Notes: generated from the letters alone by a model not told the origin. A stretch of DNA of 16,212 nucleotides from an uncultured Clostridia bacterium (GCA_947588775.1 CANPZQ010000031.1:1-16212), one strand, 5' to 3'. Shown: positions 5,818 to 13,385, counted from the stretch's first letter. Program-made: numbers and translations.

Positions 5818-6784
5818 GATTCTTTACCGCGTCAGAGTTCACAAGGATATAAATCCGCTTGAGCTCGAGGATTATCGCACCAAAAGCAAGCGTTGGCGCG
5901 ACGATATTTGCCGTCCGCTTCTCGGAAGAGTATGCACGAGCAGCGCGAGATTCCAGGACGACTTGTTCAATGACAACGCCGTTCCGCCGATAATGCTTAA
6001 CGAGCTGAGCAAAGAGAATATTCGCACCGGCGGCGCGGTGGAAGCGTATATATACCGACGCTTTACAAATAAGCACGACCAGCTTTCCGACGCGCTTTTG
6101 TACTGCCTTGACGCAACAAGTGAAACTTTTGATGTAAAGCATTTTATTGATTCGTTTTGGAGCGAGCCCGGTTTGAAAAGAAGTTTGGACAAAATATACG
6201 AAATCGTTGTATACGCACTCTTTTCAACTCTCGTGGAAGCCCTCGATTTAAAAGTTGAAATTTCGGTCGATGAAGAGCACGCCGACATTCTCGACGAATT
6301 CGAGGATTTTTCAAGGAAAGTCATGTGCCTCGATTTCTCTAATCCTTCTCATCTGACAGACGCTCGGGTTTATCGTGTAGGCGTTACAAATGCCGCAGAC
6401 CGCGGACTTGATATGTATTCCAACTGGGGACCGGCAATACAAATCAAACATCTGAGCCTGGACGTCGCGCTGGCGGAAAATATTGTCGGCAGCGTGTCAA
6501 GCGACAGGGTGGTAATTGTATGCAAAGACGCCGAAAAAGATATAATTGTTTCCTTGCTGACCCAGATTGGTTGGAGAAGTCACATTCAAAGCATAGTAAC
6601 GGAGAGCAACCTTGTTGAATGGTATGAAAAAGCACTTCGAGGAAAGTATTCCGACGTCATCGGCGACAAACTTTTAAACTGTCTGTGCAGTGAAATTGAA
6701 GAAGAGTTTCCGTCCGTCAACGATGTGCCGGAGGTCCTGAAAAAACGCCGCTATGAGAATATTTCCGACCCCTTCTGGAAATAG
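5729..6784 (+). CDS. HaeII-family type II restriction endonuclease (predicted to cut RGCGCY)
   Basis: This 351-residue protein sits directly behind a C5 methyltransferase and is about the size of HaeII (roughly 350 residues). The region TNAADRGLDMYSNWGPAIQI, followed by KHLSLD, resembles what I recall of the HaeII family. It looks like a variant PD-(D/E)xK core, with D228 and then Q238-x-K240. The rest has no other recognisable domain. The ATG at 5729 is chosen because AAAGGAG lies 8 nt upstream; an in-frame TTG at 5711 does not have this. The start lies inside the methyltransferase gene, so expression is probably translationally coupled. Independent support comes from near-absence of RGCGCY in this window. 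If the HaeII match is wrong, it is still very likely the cognate endonuclease by position. Confidence 0.75.
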   Translation: MPSRDDAKKVLDAVIAKSRMHLYKPIQIAEILYRVRVHKDINPLELEDYRTKSKRWRDDICRPLLGRVCTSSARFQDDLFNDNAVPPIMLNELSKENIRTGGAVEAYIYRRFTNKHDQLSDALLYCLDATSETFDVKHFIDSFWSEPGLKRSLDKIYEIVVYALFSTLVEALDLKVEISVDEEHADILDEFEDFSRKVMCLDFSNPSHLTDARVYRVGVTNAADRGLDMYSNWGPAIQIKHLSLDVALAENIVGSVSSDRVVIVCKDAEKDIIVSLLTQIGWRSHIQSIVTESNLVEWYEKALRGKYSDVIGDKLLNCLCSEIEEEFPSVNDVPEVLKKRRYENISDPFWK

Positions 6785-6855
6785 CAGGCGGCATAATGGC
6801 CGAATGGCGAATATCCGCTTATGTCCGAGGCTTATAAGAAGCGCGGATAGCCACC
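6785..6855. other. Stem-loop downstream of the endonuclease gene
   Basis: ATCCGCTT (6813-6820) pairs with AAGCGCGGAT (6839-6848) apart from one bulged C. There is no T-run, so it is at best a weak or Rho-dependent terminator. No other terminator is visible behind the restriction operon. Confidence 0.35.
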
Positions 6856-6944
6856 GCGCGGCGGAGAAAGCTGCTTTCTGCGCCCCCCCCCCCCCCCCCC
6901 CCCCCCCGCCGTTTCGCACCATTTTACCGCTTTCTCCGCCGCGC
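6856..6944 (-). repeat. GC-rich stem-loop repeat, copy A, with a 25-C core
   Basis: A perfect 16-bp inverted repeat (6856-6871 and 6929-6944) encloses a core with an uninterrupted run of 25 C (6883-6907). Read on the minus strand it aligns with copy C at 13112-13195: both have GCGCGG(C/T)GGA(A/G)AAAGC, an A-rich segment with GCGAAAC, a G-rich core, then the reverse arm. It lies between the endonuclease gene and the first Spo0A-C gene. Confidence 0.8.
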
Positions 6945-6968
6945 TTCCTCGTCAATTCCCCCAATATT

Positions 6969-7059
6969 TTCGACAAATTTCCCTGATTTTTCATTCAAAC
7001 CGCAGATTTTCAAAAACCCGTCAAATTTCGACATTTTTCCTCAAAAATTATGTTATACT
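6969..7059 (+). promoter_or_regulatory. Promoter of the first Spo0A-C gene with two 0A boxes
   Basis: TTCGACA, the reverse complement of the Spo0A box TGTCGAA, occurs at 6969-6975 and 7027-7033. The second lies exactly 20 bp before a TATACT -10 (7054-7059). No good -35 hexamer exists at 17 bp, so the 0A box takes its place. This resembles Spo0A-activated sigma-A promoters such as spoIIG, where 0A boxes overlap the -35 region. Confidence 0.6.
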
Positions 7060-7086
7060 GAACGCATAAATTTTCGGAGGTGTTTT

Positions 7087-7467
7087 ATGGGAAAGTCGGG
7101 GAAAAAGGATAATAATATTAGCAAAGCAGTCTGCGACACACTTTTCAGGCTTTCGGTTCCGGCGCACATGGACGGCTACGACTATCTTGCCACTGCGATT
7201 GAAATATCGGTTAAGGAGCCTACCTACATATCCCGCGTAACGAAAACGCTCTATCCCGAAGTCGCAAAGCGGCATAATTCCTCGCAGATAAAGGTCGAAG
7301 CGGCGATTCGCAACGCCATCAGCGCGGCCTATTCAAGGCGCGAGGAGAGCGAGTTCAGCCGGTATTTCGACGGGCTCATGAGCCGCAGAACCAACAGGCC
7401 GACCAACTCGATGTTCATCGCAACGGTCGCAAGGAAGATTCGGGCGGAGCTGATGACGGTGGATTAA
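7087..7467 (+). CDS. Stand-alone Spo0A C-terminal DNA-binding domain protein (paralog 1)
   Basis: The 126-residue protein consists almost entirely of the Spo0A C-terminal DNA-binding domain and has no receiver domain. Family signatures are SVPAHMDGYDYLATAIEI, LYPEVAKRHNSSQIKVEAAI, RNAISAA, and RPTNSMFIATVARKIRAEL. In Spo0A this domain binds TGTCGAA boxes and contacts sigma-A. Within the recognition helix, the VERAIR of B. subtilis Spo0A reads VEAAIR here, so one arginine thought to contact DNA is lost. The ATG follows CGGAGG with 6-nt spacing. With no phosphorylation domain, it should bind DNA constitutively or be controlled by its level. It is possibly autoregulated through the 0A boxes in its promoter. 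It converges on the blaR1-like gene. The cellular role is unknown. Confidence 0.9.
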   Translation: MGKSGKKDNNISKAVCDTLFRLSVPAHMDGYDYLATAIEISVKEPTYISRVTKTLYPEVAKRHNSSQIKVEAAIRNAISAAYSRREESEFSRYFDGLMSRRTNRPTNSMFIATVARKIRAELMTVD

Positions 7468-7512
7468 GGAACCGGAATACGCATGCCGACAGAGAATTTG
7501 TTATATTGCAGC

Positions 7513-7547
7513 AAAAAAGCCCCTTTCCCGCCGGAAGAGGCTTTTTT
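7513..7547. terminator. Bidirectional terminator between the Spo0A-C paralog 1 gene and the blaR1-like gene
   Basis: A-run and GCC (7513-7521) pair with GGC and a T-run (7539-7547), with TTCC/GGAA closing a CGCC loop. The A- and T-runs on either side let it serve both convergent genes. Confidence 0.8.
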
Positions 7548-7559
7548 CTTTCCCCCCTT

Positions 7560-10500
7560 CTAATACACCGTCACCCCCCTGACGACCCCGTCCTTCACGA
7601 ACACCGCGAGGTATTCCTTCCACGCGTCGTCGGGGACTTCGATTTCGGCAATCATCGCGGCGTCGAAATTGTCGACCCACATGTCCTTGTCGAAGTCCTT
7701 CGTGGGGAAGGAGTAGGCGTTGAACATATGAACGCCGCCGAAATATCCGTTGGTGATGTCGAACGTCTGAATATCCATAACTGCCATGTCGGGGCAGATT
7801 TTGTTAAGCTCGCTTACGCTCATTCCGTATCTTATGCCGTTTCCGAGCTCATGGCCGGGGGCGGTTATCGCCCAGCTGCAGAGGGGAACGTCCTCATCTC
7901 CCGCTTTCTGTCCGTAGAAGTATGAAACGCCGTCGACCTCGACCGTGTACCATGTTCCCCAGAACGCGCCGGGGTAAATCAGCCCTTCGGTTTCGGTCAC
8001 TTTGCCGATTTTCTTCGCTTCGTCAAAGCTGTAGAGCGTTATTTCGGGGAAAATTCTCGCGTCGATTTCTCTGATTTTTTCAATCTCCCTGCCGGCAAGA
8101 ATTTTCACCGATTCGCAAACGCCGACGCTCTGCCAGTAAAATTCCTCGCCCGCGTCCTCGGGCTTCACGAACCTCAGATGCACGCAGAATCCGTTCGATT
8201 CGACTATAAATTCCAACTGTTCGCGGTCCCCTCCGTCCGAATGCGAAATCGAGCGGCGGCAAAAAAGATACGGCCTTTCCTCGTCCTGGTCGGCTGAACT
8301 CTCCTCCAAAACGGTAATCGTTTCGCTTTCGCCCTCGTTTGCGTTAAAATCAACGGGATATTCCGTCCCCTCGGGAAATATCCTGAAAAGCGCGGGGTCG
8401 TAGTCCTTTTTCCTGAATACGGGCATGTCGGGTATGTCGTACTCAAAACTGCCGGACTGTTCCGACTGATACCGATACCAATCGTTCGGCATGGTGAAGG
8501 ATAACCTCACAGTTTCGTCGGTTTCGCTGAAATCGATTCCGCCGTTTGCGGAAACCACCATGACGTGCTCCGTCACCCCGAAGGTCGCCGTCGGGTAGTA
8601 GTCGTCGATTTCGGCCGACGTCTGCGGCTGCGGCACCGCGGAGGGAATCGACGTACTCGGCAGAGGAACGGTGTTCCCGACCCCGTAGAGAATCTCCCAG
8701 CTGTCGCTGTCCTCGTGATACATCAGCCCGAAGTACCGCTTATAATGCCCGTCCTCAAGGAAAGTTTTCGTGAGGTCGTATATGGCGTTATATTCCGCCG
8801 CGACGACGTAGAATTTATCCTCAAGCTCCTGATCGCTCCAGCCGCGCTCCTTGGCAAGCTCGCTTCCCTCGTACATTTCCCGAAGGCGATAGGTTTCGCT
8901 CCAATCCAAAGAAACGTCCATAAGCTCGAGGAGCATTACATAGTCCTTTTTCTCCTCGTCCTCAAACCACGCGTTTACTGCCTTTTCCGCGCCGGTTGAG
9001 TCGATGTAATAGTAGCTCTGGGAATATTCATAGTACACTTCTCCGTCCAGATAGTCGGGAATCTCAATCGAGGCGATTTTCCAGCTTCCGTCCTCCTTTA
9101 CAAGGCGGAAGATGTAATCGGAGGCGTTTTCGGGGCCGCCGTCGTACCAGATGTCGGTGTAGACGCTCATTTTATTTTCGCCGTCATAGACCGCGCCGTC
9201 GATGGGGAAGTTGCAGAGATAAATCCCCGAAAAATCGCCGCTTATAGCGTACATCTTTCCATCGTGCTCGACAAAAAGCCGATGCCTTCCGAATTCGTTC
9301 TGCAAAATCTGCTTGCAGAAGCCGTTGGCGAATACCTTATGCAAAAACGTCTCGCACTTTTCCATGGTGTCGTATTCCTCGGCGAGGGGGATATAGACGT
9401 CGCCGTCAAATTCGGCCTCGCCGTTCGCCCTGCGATGAAGATGCAAAAGCTGCGCGGCCTCCTTATAATCGTCCCAAAGCGCGAGCGAAAGTGCCTCTTC
9501 GGTGGCCTCGGGGTCGAAGCTTTCGGGAATCTCAATCCCTGTCGGGACCTCGTCGGGTGCCGTACGAACGCTTTCAATCCGCCAGTCGCCGCCCGCTTCC
9601 CGGACAAAGACATAGTTTTTAACGCCGACGGATTCGCCGTCCACGCGCGGATTTTTGACCTTCACCGCCACTCGCTCTGCGACGGTTTCGTTTGTATCCG
9701 CGTGAAGCGTCGCCTCGGTGCTGTATACGCTGTAGGAAATATCGTCGGTATAGTCGTACCCCCGGCTTCCGCCGTCGCAGTATATCTCCCCGCCGATTAA
9801 GACAATCGAATCTGATGAACGCTTCTCCTTTGCGAGCTCGGGCGCGTAAACGTCGCTCAAAAGCTTCTCCCACTTGCTCCATTCGTCGATTTCGGGGTCG
9901 GTTACGCGGTAATAGAGCTTCCCGTTGCTTTCCTTGACGTCGTTGAAGTCGCATTCGGGGGATTCGCTGTAAAGCAGCTTATCTATCCTCATATCCTCCG
10001 AAACAAGCTTCAGAATCGTTTCGTCGTCGATAATGCCCACGCCCGCCGAAAGCTTCGGCTGAGGGTCGAATTTGTCGGCGTAGGTCGCGATTTCGGGAAT
10101 CATCGCGTTTTGGTAAACGCCGATATTCGATTCAATCACAGAAACGCTCATGCCGTCTATTGCCGCGGTGAGGTTGGTATTTTCAATCCAGCCGTCCGAC
10201 GGGTCGAATTCGGAGCAGTTGATGTTTATAATCTCCGCGCCGCCGCGATAGATAATGTTATTAACCGTGGCCCCGCTTTCCTCAATGCCGGCAAGGATTT
10301 CCCGCGCGCCGTCGAGCTTCAAAAATTCATCTTCCGAAATCTCAATCCCGCCGTACTCGCGGAAGCCTCCGTCGTAATAGAAATAGTAAGTCTTGTAGGT
10401 ATGTCCGCCGACCTCGCCGATGTTTTCGTCGTAAAATGCGTCGAAGCCGTTATTGTCGACGCCGATGAGAAGATTATCTCCCGACTGCCTGAGCTCGGAA

Positions 10501-12467
10501 ACCTTTCCTGAGAATTCGTGCTCGTACCATTTGCCGTCCTTAACGCCGTAAATTTTCGTCCAGGAAACGGTGCCGAAGGAAAGCTCAATGGTGTAGAATT
10601 TGTCGACGCCGAAGTCGAGAAGGTGTCCGTCGTAGACGACGTATTTGTCCTCGAAAACCTTCTCGGCTCCGTTTTCGTTTACGAACCAAAGGGGAATGAC
10701 GTCAAAGTCATCGCCGGTCGCTCCGAAGGCCTCGGGCTTTCCGTCGCCGTCGAAGTCGGCTGCCTCAAACGCGCGGATTTCAACGTCGCCGACCGTTTCG
10801 CGAAGCTTATCAAGAAGCTCCTGCTTTTGCTCCTCGCTGATCTCGCCAAGCCCGGCTTCCTCATAGCTTATGGGCCATGCGCAGCCGCATTCGGGGTCGT
10901 CGCGCTGAGCCTCGGGGTCGACTATTTTGTCGATTTTCCAGTCGCCGCCCTCTTTTTTAAGGGTGATTTCGCAGTCGCTGAGGGAATTGTCCTGCCAGAC
11001 AAATTTTGTCTTTGCGACTATCTCCCTCGAAGAAACCTTTTCCGCGCTTTCAAACGGATAGAGGTACAGATAATGCGGCGGCTCGCTCATCTCGTAATAG
11101 AGAACGCCGTCGATTACCCGGCAGGTGTCGCTTTCTTCAAAATACTCCTCCCGCTTCTGGCAAGCGTTCTTTGTGAACACCTCTCCAAGTGCCTTCATGC
11201 AGCTCTTTTTGTTGTCGTAGGGGCTCTTCATCGGCAGGAACGTCGACATATAGGTTTCGCCGTCGCGCGTAACCTCAAGCTCTAAATCCTCATGCTCCTG
11301 AACTTCGTCGGCATAATTGCTCCCGACGCTAAATACGAGTATCTCGTTCGCAAGCTCAAGGCTCCCGTCCTCCATCATCGCGGCGACGGCTTCGTTCGCC
11401 TTTTCGAGCGGCTCGAAGTCCTCCGCGCTTCCCACCGAACAGCCGATAAGCGCGCCGGCGGCTGCCGCAAGAACCATAACGAGCGTTAAAAGCACCGCGC
11501 CGTTTTTGCGGTTGATTTTTGTTAATATATTATAAAACCTCTTCTTCATAACCTTTTTACTCCCCGAAAAATGCGTCGTAAGCGCGTTCGGGGATTTTCT
11601 TGACCTCCCGATTGTAGAATACAGAACCTCCGTATAGGCTCTGCGGACGTCGAATCCCGACTGTCCTACCACTCCTTCGTCGACGGAAAGCTCCATGTCG
11701 ACGTCTGCGCGTCTGCGCATAAGCCACACCGCGGGATTGAACCAGTGAACCGAAGCCGCAGCCGTAAACAGCAGCTTGAACCACAAATCCCGCCGCTTAT
11801 AATGAATAAGCTCGTGGCGCAAAATGAACCTCAGCTCCTCGCCTGAAAACGGCTCGTCCGGCAGGATGAGCACCGGCTTTAAAAAGCCCATTATCATCGG
11901 CCCCGAGGCCTTCGGGCATATAAGAAGCCGGATTTTTCCGCGGATTTTCATTGTCCCCAAAAGCTCCGAAAAAACCTCCGCCGCCTCGCCGCCGAAAGGC
12001 TCCTTGCCGCATTTTATCAGCTTTCGCTTATACGCCAAAAACACCGAAAACTGAAAGAGAAATACCGCCGCCGCGCCGAAAATCCATACCGCCGTCAGCA
12101 CCCCGAGCGGAGTAACGGCTATTTCGCGCTTATTTTGCGCCTTCGGCGTCTGCGGAGCAATCGGCTCGTTGAGCTGTTCGGGGATTGTGAACTCGATTAC
12201 CCTCGACGGCGCGGGACGCGTGGGGACGTTATAGGCGGGTGCTTCGGAAAAATCCTCCGAAACCGTCGTAACGGGGGCTTCCGCGGGCTTCGGCGATGGG
12301 ATTCCCCCGACCGGCAAAAGAAGCCGAACGGCCAGCACCGCCCAAATCCAGAACCGCCATTTTGCGGCGTAGCGGCGATTCACGAGCGGAGAAACCGCGA
12401 GCAGCAACGCCGCGAGGATTCCCGTTGAAAGCGAAACGCCGAGAACCGTCACAAAAAGCTCAGTCAC
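7560..12467 (-). CDS. Giant BlaR1/MecR1-like M56 membrane metalloprotease with a large multi-module extracytoplasmic region
   Basis: One uninterrupted frame encodes about 1,635 residues. The N-terminal part is an M56 protease: membrane helices at about 5-29, 37-54, 121-145, 230-250 and 323-343. The zinc motif HELIH is at 218-222 and a likely third ligand, Glu, at 259 in DMELSVDE. Such proteins sense an external signal and trigger removal of the BlaI repressor. Here no penicillin-binding domain follows. Instead there are three related modules of about 150 residues ending in WKIDKI, WRIESV and WKIASI (about 365-520, 820-970, 995-1135). There is also a DFDGDGKPEAF calcium-type FG-GAP motif (about 570), a segment with YYVVxAEYxxxYD-like features (about 1150-1265), a Pro/Ser linker, and a C-terminal domain. 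The gene overlaps blaI by 8 nt. An alternative GTG at 12476 is too close to its Shine-Dalgarno. The ligand is unknown. Confidence 0.85.
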   Translation of the reverse strand: MTELFVTVLGVSLSTGILAALLLAVSPLVNRRYAAKWRFWIWAVLAVRLLLPVGGIPSPKPAEAPVTTVSEDFSEAPAYNVPTRPAPSRVIEFTIPEQLNEPIAPQTPKAQNKREIAVTPLGVLTAVWIFGAAAVFLFQFSVFLAYKRKLIKCGKEPFGGEAAEVFSELLGTMKIRGKIRLLICPKASGPMIMGFLKPVLILPDEPFSGEELRFILRHELIHYKRRDLWFKLLFTAAASVHWFNPAVWLMRRRADVDMELSVDEGVVGQSGFDVRRAYTEVLYSTIGRSRKSPNALTTHFSGSKKVMKKRFYNILTKINRKNGAVLLTLVMVLAAAAGALIGCSVGSAEDFEPLEKANEAVAAMMEDGSLELANEILVFSVGSNYADEVQEHEDLELEVTRDGETYMSTFLPMKSPYDNKKSCMKALGEVFTKNACQKREEYFEESDTCRVIDGVLYYEMSEPPHYLYLYPFESAEKVSSREIVAKTKFVWQDNSLSDCEITLKKEGGDWKIDKIVDPEAQRDDPECGCAWPISYEEAGLGEISEEQKQELLDKLRETVGDVEIRAFEAADFDGDGKPEAFGATGDDFDVIPLWFVNENGAEKVFEDKYVVYDGHLLDFGVDKFYTIELSFGTVSWTKIYGVKDGKWYEHEFSGKVSELRQSGDNLLIGVDNNGFDAFYDENIGEVGGHTYKTYYFYYDGGFREYGGIEISEDEFLKLDGAREILAGIEESGATVNNIIYRGGAEIININCSEFDPSDGWIENTNLTAAIDGMSVSVIESNIGVYQNAMIPEIATYADKFDPQPKLSAGVGIIDDETILKLVSEDMRIDKLLYSESPECDFNDVKESNGKLYYRVTDPEIDEWSKWEKLLSDVYAPELAKEKRSSDSIVLIGGEIYCDGGSRGYDYTDDISYSVYSTEATLHADTNETVAERVAVKVKNPRVDGESVGVKNYVFVREAGGDWRIESVRTAPDEVPTGIEIPESFDPEATEEALSLALWDDYKEAAQLLHLHRRANGEAEFDGDVYIPLAEEYDTMEKCETFLHKVFANGFCKQILQNEFGRHRLFVEHDGKMYAISGDFSGIYLCNFPIDGAVYDGENKMSVYTDIWYDGGPENASDYIFRLVKEDGSWKIASIEIPDYLDGEVYYEYSQSYYYIDSTGAEKAVNAWFEDEEKKDYVMLLELMDVSLDWSETYRLREMYEGSELAKERGWSDQELEDKFYVVAAEYNAIYDLTKTFLEDGHYKRYFGLMYHEDSDSWEILYGVGNTVPLPSTSIPSAVPQPQTSAEIDDYYPTATFGVTEHVMVVSANGGIDFSETDETVRLSFTMPNDWYRYQSEQSGSFEYDIPDMPVFRKKDYDPALFRIFPEGTEYPVDFNANEGESETITVLEESSADQDEERPYLFCRRSISHSDGGDREQLEFIVESNGFCVHLRFVKPEDAGEEFYWQSVGVCESVKILAGREIEKIREIDARIFPEITLYSFDEAKKIGKVTETEGLIYPGAFWGTWYTVEVDGVSYFYGQKAGDEDVPLCSWAITAPGHELGNGIRYGMSVSELNKICPDMAVMDIQTFDITNGYFGGVHMFNAYSFPTKDFDKDMWVDNFDAAMIAEIEVPDDAWKEYLAVFVKDGVVRGVTVY

Positions 12468-12852
12468 GGTGCTCACTCTCCAGTCTGTCTATGTACTCCC
12501 GAAGCTCCTTTAAATCCTCCTCGCCGAGCAGGTTGTTATCGTAAAGCGTCGCGACAAGGCTTCTTGCGGAGTTGTTGTAGAGCTTTTTGAGGAAGCTCTC
12601 GCTCGCGCCGGCCTTGTAGTCGTTTTCCGAAACCGCCGCCGAATAGAGGTTTGTCCCGCCGTCGCGCCGGCAGATGACATAGCCCTTGTCCTCGAGCCGC
12701 GAAAGGGAGGTCATAAGCGTGGAAAGCTGCCAGTTGCGGAGCCCCTCAAGCCTTTTTAGGATTTCGACGGAGGTCAGCGGCGGCTCTCCCGCCCATATAA
12801 CCTGCATAATTTCCAGCTCGGCCTCACCAAGCTTTTTCAGATTGTTTTTCAT
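12460..12852 (-). CDS. blaI: BlaI/MecI/CopY-family transcriptional repressor
   Basis: The 130-residue protein has the BlaI layout. An N-terminal winged helix begins KKLGEAELEIMQVIWAGEPP, with recognition-helix region NWQLSTLMTSLSRLEDKGYV and wing CRRDGGTNLYSAAVS. It is followed by a helical dimerisation tail (SFLKKLYNNSARSLVATLY, then LREYIDRLESEH). BlaI proteins repress their own operon and targets until proteolysis triggered by the partner M56 protein. The ATG at 12852 has a modest AAGGGGTG ribosome binding site and replaces an upstream read-through start. Its stop overlaps the start of the protease gene, so the two are co-translated. No beta-lactamase gene is in the window, so the regulated targets other than this operon are unknown. 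Confidence 0.93.
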   Translation of the reverse strand: MKNNLKKLGEAELEIMQVIWAGEPPLTSVEILKRLEGLRNWQLSTLMTSLSRLEDKGYVICRRDGGTNLYSAAVSENDYKAGASESFLKKLYNNSARSLVATLYDNNLLGEEDLKELREYIDRLESEHRD

Positions 12853-12863
12853 TGTATCACCCC

Positions 12864-12911
12864 TTATACTTTGGTATAACTGATTATACCATAGTATAAC
12901 CGCGCTGTCAA
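12864..12911 (-). promoter_or_regulatory. Promoter of the blaI operon with two tandem BlaI-type operators
   Basis: On the minus strand, TTGACA (12906-12911), a 17-bp spacer and TATAAT (12883-12888) form a perfect consensus. Two palindromes of the form TTATAC-N4-GTATAA lie at 12884-12899, over the -10 and spacer, and at 12864-12879, just downstream. Their centres are 20 bp apart, placing two repressor dimers on the same face of the helix. This is a strong case for autorepression by the adjacent BlaI. Confidence 0.85.
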
Positions 12912-12944
12912 GAGGGTTGGGGAAAAATTTTTGGGGGGTAAGGG

Positions 12945-13030
12945 CCGGCGCGGCGAATGGGGCTGATTTCTGCGGCCGCCGGAGCTCCTGCCCGCCACCC
13001 ACCCGCCCGCCCCGCCTCATTCGCCGCGCC
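12945..13030 (+). repeat. GC-rich stem-loop repeat, copy B
   Basis: GGCGCGGCGAAT (12948-12959) and ATTCGCCGCGCC (13019-13030) are perfect 12-bp inverted arms. They enclose a C-rich core with CCC-A-CCC-G-CCC-G-CCCC (12998-13013). The first 29 bases are nearly identical to copy D at the right edge of the window. Confidence 0.8.
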
Positions 13031-13048
13031 TTCGCTGGGAGCAAAAAA

Positions 13049-13106
13049 AGAAAACAGAAGTCGGTTGCAAGGCTTTGCCCTGTGCGGCTTCTGATTTCTG
13101 TTTTCT
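13049..13106. repeat. Inverted repeat between GC-rich copies B and C
   Basis: AGAAAACAGAA (13049-13059) and TTCTGTTTTCT (13096-13106) are perfect 11-bp inverted arms around a 36-base loop. It joins copies B and C into one large, nearly symmetrical structure of about 250 bp. No gene is seen in 12912-13413. Confidence 0.7.
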
Positions 13107-13111
13107 GACAG

Positions 13112-13197
13112 GGCGCGGTGGAAAAAGCGGGAAAATGCCGCGAAACTTCGTGGGCGGGCGGGTGGGACCAACGCAACAGCTTTTTCCGCCGCGCCGG
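13112..13197 (+). repeat. GC-rich stem-loop repeat, copy C
   Basis: Arms 13112-13128 and 13179-13195 pair at 16 of 17 positions around a core containing GGGCGGGCGGGTGGG (13152-13166), a textbook G-quadruplex motif with 1-nt loops. It is the same family as copy A, read on the other strand. It lies about 220 bp upstream of the second Spo0A-C gene. Confidence 0.8.
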
Positions 13198-13352
13198 TTC
13201 AGCAGCAAGCCCCGGCACCCGCCCCCAAAACACCCCATTCCCAAAAAATACCTATTTCCCACCCAAATCCTGCACAAAACTCCCCCTCAATACCGCCCCC
13301 AAAATTATCAATTCCAACAAATTTTCCAAAAATCACCCCATTTTATACATTT

Positions 13353-13385
13353 TTCGACATCGCCCCCGAAAATTCGTGATATAAT
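13353..13385 (+). promoter_or_regulatory. Promoter of the second Spo0A-C gene with a 0A box
   Basis: TTCGACA (13353-13359) lies exactly 20 bp before TATAAT (13380-13385), the same geometry as in the promoter of the first paralog. The surrounding bases differ, so the shared spacing looks selected rather than simply copied. Confidence 0.6.

Noticed and set aside
6753..6986. Plus-strand ORF with a polyproline run
   Set aside because: The prolines come from the 25-C tract inside a stem-loop repeat; there is no start signal and it overlaps the endonuclease gene.
10518..11285. 255-codon plus-strand ORF inside the blaR1-like gene
   Set aside because: Antisense shadow of a conserved long coding frame; no ribosome binding site or family resemblance.
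12853..13233. N-terminal extension of BlaI up to position 13233
   Set aside because: The extra codons translate the GC-rich repeats and the promoter. The ATG at 12852 has the family N-terminus and lies just downstream of a perfect promoter.
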